The notes: generated from the letters alone by a model not told the origin. A stretch of 64,000 nt of DNA from Cymbomonas tetramitiformis (GCA_001247695.2 LGRX02027794.1:124001-188000); one strand, 5' to 3'. Counted from the first letter of the stretch, positions 43,976-54,693 are shown. A program made the numbers and translations.

Positions 43976-44870
43976 ACGGTCAAGATACCATATTATTTAC
44001 GGCTCGTATATAGCCACAAGAAATGGGTATCAGATTTTGGGTTTCACTTATCCTATCACAACGAAAAATATATCGTTGTGTTCGTCTATAAAATCCCTTT
44101 ATGTATGCAAAGTTTCATTCCAAAAGACCTCGTGACTCAAAAGTTATTCACGGTCAAGATACCATATTATTTACGGCTCGTATATAGCCACAAGAAATGG
44201 GTATCAGATTTTGGGTTTCACTTATCCTATCACAACGAACAATATATCGTTGTGTTCGTCTATAAAAGCCCTTTATGTATGCAAAGTTTCATTCAAAAAG
44301 ACCTCGTGACTCAAAAGTTATTCACGGTCAAGATACCCTATTATTTACGGCTCGTATATAGCCACAAGAAATGGGTATCAGATTTTGGGTTTCACTTATC
44401 CTATCACAACGAACAATATATCGTTGTGTTCGTCTATAAAAGCCCTTTATGTATGCAAAGTTTCATTCGAAAAGACCTCGTGACTCAAAAGTTATTCACG
44501 GTCGAGATACCCTATTAATTACGGCTCGTATATAGCCACAAGAAATGGGTATCAGATTTTGGGTTTCACTTATCCTATCACAACGAACAATATATCGTCG
44601 TGTTCGTCTATAAAATCCCTTTATGTATGCAAAGTTTCATTCCAAAAGACCTCGTGACTCAAAAGTTATTCACGGTCAAGATACCCTATTATTTACGGCT
44701 CGTATATAGCCACAAGAAATGGGTATCAGATTTTCGGTTTCACTTATCCTATCACAACGAACAATATATCATTGTGTTCGTCTATAAAATCCCTTTATGT
44801 ATGCAAAGTTTCATTCCAAAAGACCTCGTGACTCAAAAGTTATTCACGGTCAAGATACCATATTATTATG
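43976..44870 (+). repeat. 174-bp satellite array, five units plus a partial one
   Basis: Units begin ACGGTCAAGATACC at 43976, 44150, 44324, 44498 and 44672, with a partial unit at 44846. As 174 is divisible by three, a 58-residue repeat can be read through (ending at a stop in unit four), but differences between units do not favour silent sites. I regard it as a satellite. Confidence 0.85.
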
Positions 44871-45045
44871 TTTACTGTTCAGCTGTTCAGCTGTTCAGCT
44901 GTTCACCGCATGCACCGCCCTAGACGACACTCAAATATATACGTGATAACATTTCACCGCATGCACCGCCCTAGACGACACTCAAATATGTATGTGATAA
45001 CATATGTCGGCGGATCCTCACGTGTATCACTCTCGCGGTTTCAAC

Positions 45046-48000
45046 AGATTCCGAAGACTCCTCAACGGACCGTTGCAATTGCGGTATGCTGGACAAGAAG
45101 GGTCAACTTGTAGTATGCAAGGATGCCAACCCCAGCCATGTCCCCGGGGAGAGGTGCACCCGGAAGCGCATGCATAAAGAGCTGCGATGCTATCGATGCG
45201 CCGGCCGCAGGCGAGGCACAAAGCAGCTGGACGAGTTCAACCGCGAAACCGCCATCGGCTTCGCCGCGCCCTTTACCTTGGCTTTACCCGAAGCTACGGA
45301 CGCCCATCTTCGAGAGCGGTTCGCGAGCATGTGGACGGAAGCCTTGGACAAGATAAAGAACTGGGAAAGACTGCCACCGGGGGGTGTACCGTTGACCGGG
45401 GGCAAACTTGAGGTTTTCCACTCTTCTGCGGGAAGCGGAAGCTCGAAGCTGCAAACCGAATTCTATGATACCGTCCTGCTCGAGGAAGACCGAAAGCATC
45501 TAGACATCTTCGTGGACACCCTCAAGGAGCAGCTCCTTCAACGCGTTAAGGGAGACTACCTACTTGAGAATAGTGCTTTTCTTATCAACATGGACCTGGT
45601 GCAGCAGAAATCCAGGGGCAAGAAGGAGGTCGTTCTCTCGACCCTATCGGGTTGGCAACCATGGCATCTGGACCAACCGTTGAACACACCCCTCGACGCA
45701 CCCGCCCATCACTTGGCGGTTATCGGTCATCTTGGCCCAGCCTCTCCGACAAGAATCTGTACCGCCCCGCACATGGCCGTCGATGAGTTGTGCCAACGAT
45801 TGGGCGCATCCAACCTTGAAGGAAGCACCCCCGACAAGCTTGCTTGCGATAGGGACTTCTTGGAGCAGTGTCCGCTCATGTTCCCCAAGGAATACCTCGA
45901 TGCCTTCGCCGCGGATGTTGGCGGAAAGGCACGAGTGCAGTTAGGAGGTTGGCGGTGGAAGGAATGCCTATGGAGGAGCGTGATACGTGGGGCGGATTGG
46001 CCATAATGGTGGTAGGCGACTTCGACGGAGCTTCGTTTTTAATCACCACCGATCTAAACGCAGGTCAACGTGATGCGGTCACCCCCGTGTTGTCATGGTT
46101 ATCCCTATGTCTGGCCGCCGAGGCGCAGAGCAAGCCTCCTCCACCTCCACCGATGACTTCCTTGTGGGACGGCGGACCGGGCACCGGCAAGAGTTACGTC
46201 GCCAAAGCCTTGTGCACCGCCGCGAAGTTTTTATCCGGTCATGATGGCACCGTGGTTTGCTGCGCTCCGTCCGGGGTTGCGGCGGCTCTCATCCCAGGTG
46301 CGCGGACCATTCATAACTTGGGTGATATGAAGCCCACGGAAGCTTGCAGGGCGGTGCCTTTGAAGGCCATGAATCCGTCCACGAAGGCGGAGTACGCGGT
46401 ACGCCTTGGCCCCGGTACCGCCTACATATTACTTATCGACGAAATCTCCATGGTTGAGGCATGCTTGTATGGACATCTTCAAGATCGTTGTGCCGAAATC
46501 CGACGAGTCGGCGACCAGGCCAAAACTGAATGGGGGGGACTAGCGGTGGTGGCTGTGGGCGATTTTGGACAACTAACCCCCGTGGGAAAATCGTTGTACA
46601 AACAAGCTTTAAACGTCTTTTCCGGCCAACGATCATTTGATGTGGCTGAGACAGCTGGTCGTCTACATATTCCAAGCTATCCGGCGCTATCCATTAACCG
46701 AACAGGTATTTCCGATCACTTTAATACCTCCTGGAAATCTTATTTATTTTCAATACCGAATCCTTCCACGGTTTTTGCATGCGACCGCGAACATTATTGG
46801 TGTGTTGATGTTCGTACGCAGGTTCGAGCAGCTAGTGACCCGGATCACGTCCGCTTCATTGAACGATGCCGTTCGGAGGAACGACCCATTACGCAGTCCG
46901 ATTTGGACCGGCTGAAGGTGCTCACGGCATCGGATGTACAAATGAACCGCGATTGGCTCTTCGCGACGGTGGCAGTGACTGGCAATCGGCAACGACAAGC
47001 TATCAATGATGTGCGTGCACGGCATTTTGCGCGGCTCAGTGGACAACCGATGATTCGTTGGAAGCGACCTATTGCAACCACACTTTTGGACTCCCGACAT
47101 GAAGACGTGATCCGGTCGGAATTTCCCGAATTGACAGGCACTTTCGTTGCCGGTGCGCCTGGAATTATTCTAAACAACGACTTAAATCCTTCGCGTGGTT
47201 TAGCGAACGGCACGCCCGCCAAATTCCACAGCCTGATTCTCCGAGATGAAGGCAGGTCCACCGATGCGGCGAAAATCAACAATGCGAATCCTGGCGAGGA
47301 GGTGTGGATCGAGCCGCCTTACGCGGTCAATGTTCTCATTGAGCATCTGGATTCCACAAACTGGTCCGATCGAGCGACATTAGCTCCCGAGTTCGAGACT
47401 CGGCGAGCCAGGGAAATATGCGTGAGAATGTCACTCGTCCGCGCAGTATCGTACTTCCAGTTAAGATCTGCAAACGTCTCGAGGAACTCCCCGTGAATCG
47501 CGCCTCCCGCAAAAGTAAGATATATTATCGAACTCATGGGCTTGATCTTGCGTTCGCCTTGACCTTTCACAAATTCAAAGGCCAAACCGTGGACAAAATT
47601 ATATTAGATCTAAGCCAAACGCCGAAGAATGTCTTCAACCTATGCTTTCAAGCATTTTATGTCGGGATGACGCGTGTGAAGAAGTCCAGCTGCATTAGTA
47701 TATTACCCGGGCCCGATGGGCAAATGCCAAAGCTATCTCATTTGCTGAATCTTAAGCCGGATCCGGAGCTCCAAAGATGGTTAGATGCATTTGATCGGCG
47801 GACTCGTGAATGGAAACAACCGCCGCCCGTGAAACGGATGCCCCGTCGCAAATCCGCTAAAAAGGCACAACCCAACAGTAGAGGCAATGGAGCCGGTGCC
47901 GCGGGCGATACGGTCACTCAAGAACGACAAGGGCGTGGCGGCCGTGGGAAAGGGAAAAGTGGTGCTCGTGCCGCGGGCGATACGGTCACTCAAGAACGAC

Positions 48001-48146
48001 AAGGGCGTGGCGGCCGTGGGAAAGGGAAAAGTGGTGCTCGCGCGACGAAGGGTAGCCAAGGTGGTAGGGGTGAAATCTCCGCATCGGTGCAACCGGTGGC
48101 ATCGAGCTTTGACCACTTTCTCAAGAACCCTCGTAATTTCGGGTGA
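45046..48146 (+). pseudogene. PIF1-like superfamily 1 helicase with Cys-rich N-terminus, two frameshifts
   Basis: An AG acceptor at about 45045 opens a frame with Cys pairs (DRCNCG, C-x8-13-C, CYRCAG). The helicase core begins after a shift near 46000: LNAGQRDAV, Walker A GGPGTGKSYVAKAL, Walker B ILLIDEISMV, GGLAVVAVGDFGQLTPVG. After a second shift near 47430 come LAFALTFHKFKGQT and FYVGMTRVKKSS, motifs V and VI. The C-terminus has two identical ~36-residue blocks (GDTVTQERQGRGGRGKGKSG) of RGG type. A second partial copy of the WGGLA-x-VGDF motif lies before Walker A, suggesting internal patchwork. PIF1-type helicases occur in Helitrons and in other mobile elements; no HUH nuclease is seen here. 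Confidence 0.78.
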
Positions 48147-48740
48147 CTCGTAATAATGTATGCTTTTCGTGATTGAGATGACCTTGCCCCATTTTCGTGT
48201 GCAAAGTGTTGTTATGCATTACGCAATGTACGACTCTTGAAAATATGTGCTAGGGATTCGTACCACGCCGTGCTAGACGACTACCGATAATATGTGATAA
48301 CAATTCACCGCATCCCGCAGTATACGGCTCTCGAAAAAATGCGTTAGGAAATCGTGGCACGCCGTGCTGGACGACGCCCGAAAATATGTGATAACAATTC
48401 ACCGCATACCGCAACATATGACTCTCGAAAATATGTGCTATGAATTCATGGCACGCCGTGCAAGACGCCTCCCGAAATTATGTGATATCGAATCACCGCA
48501 TTCCGCGATATACGACTCTCTAACATATGTGATAGAAATTCATGGCACGCCGTGATAGACGACGACTACCGAAAGTAGGTGCATATGTAGGATATGTATG
48601 AACAAAAAAGCGAAAGTAACGAGTTTGTGTGTGGGGCGCCCCGCCACGGGGCGCAGTATTTTCAAAAAGGTTTGAACCCCATGGGGGCGGTTGTGGGGGG
48701 GCGGAGCCCCCGTGCTGCAACTTAAAGAAAAAGTTGAGGT
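48147..48740. repeat. 94-bp tandem repeat region and CGGAGCCCCC repeats
   Basis: CACGCCGTG occurs at 48265, 48358, 48452 and 48546, each within a unit containing ATATGTGATAACAATTCACCGCAT. Single units of the same kind flank the 174-bp array at about 44940-45000. From 48630 the DNA is GC-rich with GGGCGCCCCGCCACGGGGCGC and GGCGGAGCCCCC, running into the gap. Confidence 0.75.
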
Positions 48741-48990
48741 NNNNNNNNNNNNNNNNNNNNNNNNNNNNNNNNNNNNNNNNNNNNNNNNNNNNNNNNNNNN
48801 NNNNNNNNNNNNNNNNNNNNNNNNNNNNNNNNNNNNNNNNNNNNNNNNNNNNNNNNNNNNNNNNNNNNNNNNNNNNNNNNNNNNNNNNNNNNNNNNNNNN
48901 NNNNNNNNNNNNNNNNNNNNNNNNNNNNNNNNNNNNNNNNNNNNNNNNNNNNNNNNNNNNNNNNNNNNNNNNNNNNNNNNNNNNNNNNNN
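48741..48990. other. assembly gap (250 N)
   Basis: Undetermined bases. Both edges are copies of the same GGGGGCGGAGCCCCC-type repeat, so the gap is probably a collapsed tandem repeat and its true length is unknown. Confidence 0.99.
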
Positions 48991-50211
48991 GGTGTGGGGG
49001 CGGAGCCCCCCCACTGGGCGCAGTCTTAAAAAACTTTTCCGTATTGATACAGGAGAGGAGACGGGAGGGTCCAACGCAACGCGCCTTCATTGTGAAGCCC
49101 GCAAAGCTCCCAGAATGAATGTTAGTGACACTGTCATCAAAGACGCCTGTATGAGCTGCAACAGGAATTATAAAATCTGTGGGAAGCGGGATCAGCGTCA
49201 GTCACACTATTCTTTTAGCATTCCATTTACATTGCGAAGCCCGCAAAGCTCCCAGAATGAAAGTTGGTGACACCATCATAAAAAACGCCTGTATGGGCTG
49301 CAACAGAAATTATACATACATACATACATACATACATCCTTCTGCGGGCGCTAAACGTCGTCAGCCTGTCACACTATGCTATATTTAGATTGCGAAGTCC
49401 GCAATGCCGCAAAGCTCACATATAAATGAAAGTTGGTGACACTGTCATCAAAGACGCCGATGTGGATGTGGGCTGCAACAGAAATTATACACACCAATGG
49501 CGCGACGCGAAATCCTCTGCCAGCTCTTTCAAAATCGGTCATCACGTTCGATCGGCCATCACCTTCAAAACTTAAAATGGAAACTTACATATGAAATCGG
49601 TGGTGGGAAAAAGTGAAATAATCTTGGTATAAATTCAATGGTGGGAAGATTGTATAGTGAAATTCAGTAGCATACAAGTTCTGAAATTCCTGTAATTCCT
49701 ATAGTGAAATTCAGTATGCTACTGTATAGTGAAATTCAGTATGCTACTGTATAGTGAAATTCAGTATCGAGTATAAATACAGTGGTGGGAGGACTGTATA
49801 GTGAAATAATCTGAGTAAAAATTAAGTGGTGGGAAAACTGTATAATTTGTACCTTGGATGGAGAAACGTGAAATACTTGATTATATTGTAGGTACATCTT
49901 GCGCAAACGATTTATACCTTCCGCAGATCGAGTGCAGTCGAGAAGCGGAAAACAGGCTGGGGATCGACGGTAGAGTTCAAAATTAATTTGACTAAATGGA
50001 CGACGATAAAGGGCAACGTCTCTCACAAACATTGTCAAGCGCTGCTCAACATTGTCAAGCGGCGCTCGTGGACACCTTGGTCACCTTCGATCTTTGGGTT
50101 AGTAGGGGATCAACGCAAGACAAGTTAGTTGTCAGGCACTGCCTGTCTTGACAATGACACGTCGGCGAACAAGTTCGCCAACGTGCGCATTGTCAAGACG
50201 GTCACAACCAG
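48991..50211. other. non-coding repeat-rich sequence
   Basis: Holds three units with CCCGCAAAGCTCCCAGAATGA and GCCTGTATG-GCTGCAACAG (49096-49450), a CATA microsatellite (49315-49335), then four GTATAGTGAAATTCAGTATGC units (49650-49770). Near 50105-50205 is an inverted GTCTTGACAATG pair around GGCGAACAAGTTCGCC. No gene. Confidence 0.5.
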
Positions 50212-50219
50212 GGGGGCAG

Positions 50220-50380
50220 ATATAACCCTTATTTCGGGTATATATAAACCCCTGATATAACCCCCAAAGGTTATACTTATACTTAGGGTTATATAACCCC
50301 AAATGGGGATATATAACCCTGAAATAACCTTTATATAACCCCAGGTATAACCCTTATATAACCTTTTTAAAAGAATTTTA
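50220..50380. repeat. ATAACCC repeat cluster, 3' side of the hAT transposase
   Basis: About ten ATAACCC/GGGTTAT words in 160 bases. The first 14 bases (ATATAACCCTTATT) are also found at 37009, next to the left hAT end, which suggests that the two positions were once adjacent and were separated by later insertions. Confidence 0.65.
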
Positions 50381-50634
50381 AATTACATAAAATCACATCC
50401 TCACACGGTGGATCGTTGTGGATCGTTTATACACATACAGTGGAATACATGTGGAAATTGTACCGTGGAAACGTGACATAATATCAAGGTACAAGACGAC
50501 TGTAATCAAGAATACTATAAAACACTTACATCTAAAGTCATTTAAAAAACCAATCAAATTAAACTATGCCATATACAAAACATCGATGTAAAAAACTAAA
50601 ACTGAAAACTGAAAACTCTGCCCATATTGAAAAC

Positions 50635-51783
50635 TCATTCGTCAAAGGTCTCGGCCATCGCGAGGTCCACAAGATCATTAGCGATTAAGATCTCCTCAAA
50701 GTGATCAGCCAAATCAGCCTCTTCGATTTCAGTCTGCTGAAGGGAGTCCACTCTTCCAGATGTTCTTTGCATATCTAATAAAAGATCATCCGGGTGATTC
50801 TGATTGATGTGGACTTGCATGTCAAGATTCTCTGCGAGCATGTTGCTTCTTTTAATAGTAGCGATGCATCCAGCAATACTAAAAACTCGCTCATTCTCTA
50901 TTTCACTCCCAGGAATACAATATATAATTTGAGCAAGCATTTTCAGATTTTGAAATTGGCTATCAGTTAGCCTCGCCCACCACTCGAGGACTGAGAATGA
51001 GGCCTCCTTCGCATTTTCCACCCTGAGTTTTTGAAATTTTGATATCTCTGAGCGGACGAGTAATTCGATATTCTCCTCTTCCGATCTCTCGACCGCAACT
51101 TCCTCTTCAAATAATGCAAACTCCTGAATATCCTCAGTCGGTGTATCGCGCGGTGCCGTGGATGCCACAGCGGTCGCTTCCGGTGCTTGAGAGGGATGTC
51201 GAGCTTTATGACATGCTACTAATAATGGAACAAGTAACTCATCGGTATATCGATCAACTAGATTCTTCAACGCAGGTGGCTCACTCTTACATAATTTGTG
51301 CAACTTCCCGACGACTGCCAAATTTTTATGCCGCGGATCAAGCAAGAGCGAAATCATAAGGTGTCCTTTTTTCAGATCATACTCCATGAGGGGATTGAGA
51401 AATGGTTGCAAATGATCTGAAAGCTTCACTCGCATATTCACTTGCAACTGGTGTAGGAGAGGCTCATCAACAGTTACAGTTCCGATGCAATTCCCCGCTG
51501 CAAGAGAGTTAATTTCCTCCAAGAAATGAATTTGAAGTAGAGTAACGCGGTTGATTGCATCCGAGATCAACCAGTAACCAGCTGTTTGAGCTTTGATGGT
51601 GACTGCAACAGGATACGCAAGCGTATCGCGCACACAATGTGCAACATTCCAACAATTGGCTGATGGGTTTCGGTCTCGATACTTTGGGGACACAAGACTA
51701 GTGTACATGTTGATAATTGCTTGCGACGCTTCAATGCATGAATGGAACTCCCCTATATGCCTCTCTTTTTGAGGTGACAGCAC
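50635..51783 (-). CDS. hAT transposase, C-terminal half
   Basis: 382 codons ending at the stop near 50635. The C-terminal dimerisation domain is clear at about residues 260-330: LEWWARLTDSQFQNLKMLAQIIYCIPGSEIENERVFSIAG and NMLAENLDMQVHINQN, with the conserved ERVFS and the W of the helical core. LLDPRHKNL upstream is the usual preceding block. The BED finger and the first part of the catalytic domain are absent. A splice acceptor (TTTTTTTCAG on the minus strand, near 51803) precedes the frame, but only about 240 bases remain before the TIR, so the 5' exons have been deleted or displaced. Probably inactive. Confidence 0.85.
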   Translation of the reverse strand: MLSPQKERHIGEFHSCIEASQAIINMYTSLVSPKYRDRNPSANCWNVAHCVRDTLAYPVAVTIKAQTAGYWLISDAINRVTLLQIHFLEEINSLAAGNCIGTVTVDEPLLHQLQVNMRVKLSDHLQPFLNPLMEYDLKKGHLMISLLLDPRHKNLAVVGKLHKLCKSEPPALKNLVDRYTDELLVPLLVACHKARHPSQAPEATAVASTAPRDTPTEDIQEFALFEEEVAVERSEEENIELLVRSEISKFQKLRVENAKEASFSVLEWWARLTDSQFQNLKMLAQIIYCIPGSEIENERVFSIAGCIATIKRSNMLAENLDMQVHINQNHPDDLLLDMQRTSGRVDSLQQTEIEEADLADHFEEILIANDLVDLAMAETFDE

Positions 51784-51839
51784 AGAGGAGGTGAGGCAAC
51801 TGAAAAAAATATATAAATAATTTTTATAATTAAACCTGC

Positions 51840-52049
51840 TATAATATATAGGGTATTAAACAGTGGAATTCCCCTATATACTCTGAGGGGTTATATATAT
51901 CCTCAATATAACCCTTCTTATACCAGGGTTATATTGAGGATAAGTATAACCTCATTTTCGGGCGTTTTCGACGGGTTATGAGTTATATAACTATAACCCC
52001 GGTATAACCCTAAGTATAACCCCAAAAGTTATATAACCCCACAACCCTG
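51840..52049. repeat. ATAACCC subterminal repeats at the right hAT end
   Basis: At least twelve ATAACCC/GGGTTAT words lie within 210 bases of the right TIR, in both orientations. Clusters like this are transposase-binding sites in hAT elements. Confidence 0.75.
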
Positions 52050-52083
52050 GTGTCCACGGGCGCTGGGAACTCGTCTAATAATA

Positions 52084-52450
52084 GAGAGTTTCCCGCAGAA
52101 TTCGGCAGCCAATTCTTTCGCTAGTCCGACGTGGCCCATAAAATCCGTGTGTGTCGCGATAGTCCGATTTCACTGGTTCAGTTCGTGAGCACTTACACTA
52201 ATGTAATTTTGGTTGGGAGTAAACGGAATATTCAACAGGTACAGTCAGCTGAGCGAATTGAGTCGCTGCCGAATTGAGTTCTCATTTCGTTCGAATTTGG
52301 CCTCGATCGAGCGAATTCAAGCGAATTCTCACGAGCGAATTGAGCAAATCGGCAGCCGATCCGACGTGGACCGACGTGTCCCCGAAAAATGTGGCATCTC
52401 CTGACGTCGGACTAGCGAAAGAATTGGCTGCCGAAATTTGCGGGAAAGTC
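52084..52450. mobile_element. ~370-bp MITE
   Basis: About 48 bases at the left (containing TTTCCCGCAG and GGCAGCCAATTCTTTCGC, then TAGTCCGACGT) recur inverted at 52403-52450. The inside has repeated GAGCGAATT words. No ORF. Target duplication not clear. Confidence 0.65.
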
Positions 52451-52809
52451 ACTAATGAGAAGTTCTACCTCGTGGAGACTCATCAGTCGAACGAAACGTG
52501 ACCGAAGAGTTTGATTGGTGGTTTGGTCGTTTCGGTTTCAAAACCGATCGTAGACCAAAACGTGCACCAGAAAATTATCTTACGTAAAGTGAAATGCCAG
52601 CGACACGTGTGCGACACGTACGAGATGATGTGGAGGGTATATTCTATGACGTGCGACTTCTGTATTCGTCGGTTTTTTGGGACGGCGATGACTTTTCATG
52701 ATGATCGATGCGATGACATGAATTGGTCGATTTGTGTCTATGTCTCCATCTGGTCATGACGGTTTTCATCACAGTTCAGGGCGATGGATTTGATCGAGAC
52801 GGTTTTCGG

Positions 52810-53802
52810 TCACGAATCGGGGTGGAGACTCATCGTACGGCAATTTGTCTCCAATTTTAAGACTGTATTTGTAGTGTAACTGACTGGAGGGTGAAGGGTC
52901 AGTATGCAAGTCAGCATCCTCCACCCCCCTTGCATACGGCCCAGGCCTCCTCCCGCAGACACGTAGACCACCAGTGCCAAGACTGATGCCACATAGAGGC
53001 AGTGCGCCACCTGGTAGCAAGCGGCTGTGAACCGCAGGCGCTGCAGTCGGGCGGCAAAGCGCGGCTTCTGCATGCGCCGAGGGACAGCTGCCAGCGTAGC
53101 TGGACCCGCGGCCGAGATTCGCTGGGCGACCGCCAGCACACGGCCCATCCGAGCCTCAAGCGCGGTGAACGCGTCACCATTGTAAACCAAGCAGGAGCCT
53201 GGCAACCCATGGTTCATGACGTGGGCGCCAACTATCAAGACGCACCCCAGAGTGCCGACCATGTGCGTGAAGCGCATGGCGAGCATGGCGAGTCCGAACC
53301 GTAGCAATGGCACGTACCACAGCCCACGCTGGGCATGGTGGAGCCCGGTTACCTTAAGGGCCCCCACGATCAGCAGCAGCAGGTGCCTAGCCAGCTCCAA
53401 CAGCACACGCAGAGGCGTCCGTTGATGCGCCCATGGCTCGAGCGGCGCGGTACGTATGGCCCACAATGCGCGTGCCATGGCTCTGCGGGGCACCCCAGTG
53501 CGGCATGCCCAGATGGCGACGACCTCACCAAGAAACCTGGATATCTCCATGGCCATCCATGCTACCATCACTGCAAAGTGAGGCAGCTGCGGCCATTGCA
53601 TCCAAGCGCACGCACGAACACCCCCACCAGCAGGAAGCACACCTGAGTGCGCTTCGCCCACCCCCCATCGGCGGGCTGCGTGCCCGGCTGTGCGCCGGGG
53701 CTGCTTCTCAGTGACGGGCGCGCCGGGCTGCAGCCGGCCCGGTGCCCCCTTGAAAAGGCCCCAGTGCGCTCTCCCTTCTCCTCTCCTCCCAACTTCCATC
53801 AT
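52810..53802 (-). CDS. multi-pass membrane protein of unknown origin
   Basis: 330 residues. At least four hydrophobic segments: FAVMVAWMAMEISRFLGEVV (about 77-96), RVLLELARHLLLLIVGALKV, WYVPLLRFGLAMLAMRFTHM followed by VGTLGCVLIVGAHVM, and HCLYVASVLALVVYVSAGG near the C-terminus. The first 70 residues are basic. GC is high, unlike flanking DNA. It overlaps the 3' end of the preceding ORF by about 95 bases in another frame. I do not recognise a family. The set of three overlapping ORFs could belong to one mobile or virus-like unit. Confidence 0.45.
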   Translation of the reverse strand: MMEVGRRGEGRAHWGLFKGAPGRLQPGAPVTEKQPRRTAGHAARRWGVGEAHSGVLPAGGGVRACAWMQWPQLPHFAVMVAWMAMEISRFLGEVVAIWACRTGVPRRAMARALWAIRTAPLEPWAHQRTPLRVLLELARHLLLLIVGALKVTGLHHAQRGLWYVPLLRFGLAMLAMRFTHMVGTLGCVLIVGAHVMNHGLPGSCLVYNGDAFTALEARMGRVLAVAQRISAAGPATLAAVPRRMQKPRFAARLQRLRFTAACYQVAHCLYVASVLALVVYVSAGGGLGRMQGGWRMLTCILTLHPPVSYTTNTVLKLETNCRTMSLHPDS

Positions 53803-54208
53803 AGCTTAGGCGCTCATAGGGAGAACGCGGCGCGCTGCTGCCTGCATGTCGACTGCGAGCTGCGTCATGATGTTGGGCCTCCCTCCTGGGGCTCGGAGAT
53901 CTCCTTCTGCGCTGGCCAGCTCGTGGCGAGCGCTGCTGCACGGGACTCGCGGTTGGACTCTGCGGGCGTGTCGCAGGATGACCTTCACGTCGGGTGTCGG
54001 CGCGCGCAACGCGGCCACTGGAACGCTCTGGGCTGCTGGGCGCTGTAGAGCCCCGGGTTGGCGATGGCACGAACGAAGTGGCCTCCTGCTCCTGTGCAGC
54101 TGGAGGCACAGCTTCAGTCCGCTGCGTGCAGACTGAATGTGTCGGGGATCTTAGAATGTCGTGGACTGACTGGCGCTCGGGCGGTCGGGCCTCTGTGCCA
54201 TGTTGCAC
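53708..54208 (-). CDS. Arg/Ser/Pro-rich disordered ORF
   Basis: 166 residues starting MQHGTEARPPERQSVHDILRS. Rich in Arg, Ser and Pro (QRRRRSPSPRREAQHH), resembling nucleic-acid-binding tails. It overlaps both neighbours in different frames. The overlap and GC-rich composition mean part or all of it could be a chance frame, or continue one of the neighbours after a frameshift. Confidence 0.3.
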   Translation of the reverse strand: MQHGTEARPPERQSVHDILRSPTHSVCTQRTEAVPPAAQEQEATSFVPSPTRGSTAPSSPERSSGRVARADTRREGHPATRPQSPTASPVQQRSPRAGQRRRRSPSPRREAQHHDAARSRHAGSSAPRSPYERLSYDGSWEERRRESALGPFQGGTGPAAARRARH

Positions 54209-54693
54209 TCTAAGCCCCTGGTCCGTGTCCCGCTGAGAGCTTGGCCAGAGCAGAGCCCCTGCGTAGGCCCAGCTCGTGCGCCACCACGACCATCAAGCCC
54301 AGGGCAGTCTGACCCAAGCGTGCTCATCCTCGCAGTCGCGCGGGCTGCGCGAGGTCGCTCTTCATATTCTCTGATGATCTCCTCCGATGACCTGATGATC
54401 TCCTGGCGCGCCCTTATCGACTCTGAGAGAGCCGCCATGGTGATGTTGTTCGCTGCGACCTCGGCGCGCCCTTGCGCCAAATCGGCAGCCAATCCAACAA
54501 ACCTATCACTGATGACCTCCACGTCCTCATCAGAACTCTCCGTCTGCGGCGACGGTGTTCTTGTGCGGCACGTGTGGGTGCTCGCACCCGCAGCAGCCGC
54601 GAGGTCGGGCGAGTGTCCCGAGATGCTGCCATCTTCCTCCTCACTTCCTGCATGGGAATCATCCTCTCCCACGATTGGGTCCAGGCACCTCAT
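54151..54693 (-). CDS. acidic coiled-coil ORF
   Basis: I take the ATG of MRCLDPIVGEDDSHAGSEEEDG, because further upstream the frame runs over the LINE remnant. Features: an acidic N-terminus, TESSDEDVEVISDRFVGLAADLAQG, a helical stretch (SIRARQEIIRSSEEIIREYEERPRA) and a Gly/Arg-rich end. It begins directly after the truncated end of the LINE frame. Function unknown; the make-up is like an ORF1 or gag accessory protein. Confidence 0.4.
   Translation of the reverse strand: MRCLDPIVGEDDSHAGSEEEDGSISGHSPDLAAAAGASTHTCRTRTPSPQTESSDEDVEVISDRFVGLAADLAQGRAEVAANNITMAALSESIRARQEIIRSSEEIIREYEERPRAARATARMSTLGSDCPGLDGRGGARAGPTQGLCSGQALSGTRTRGLECNMAQRPDRPSASQSTTF

Larger units (their letters stand above)
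36970..52049. mobile_element. 15.1-kb interval bounded by hAT-type ends and an 8-bp target duplication
   Basis: The left end is CAGGGTTGTGGGGTTAT from 36970; the right end is its reverse complement, finishing at 52049. Immediately outside both is GTGTCCAC (36962-36969 and 52050-52057). A CAGGG-start TIR and an 8-base duplication are hallmarks of hAT elements. A hAT transposase C-terminal half lies near the right end. The interval also holds a two-exon unknown gene, a PIF1-like helicase, satellites and a 250-base gap, so it is either a very large cargo-bearing hAT element or a small one enlarged by nested insertions. The outer sequence itself resembles a Mutator-like TIR end (GGGACAGGG, GGGCGCTGGGAACT). 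Confidence 0.7.

Noticed and set aside
35424..44870. Regularly spaced repeats as CRISPR arrays
   Set aside because: Units are 174-184 bases with no unique spacers, and the context is eukaryotic.
48520..49270. ORFs spanning the gap
   Set aside because: Their length comes from undetermined bases.
50211..50240. Alternative left hAT end (CAGGGGGGCAGATATAACC) close to the transposase
   Set aside because: It shares only CAGGG with the right TIR and the preceding 8 bases do not match GTGTCCAC, whereas the end at 36970 matches in both respects.
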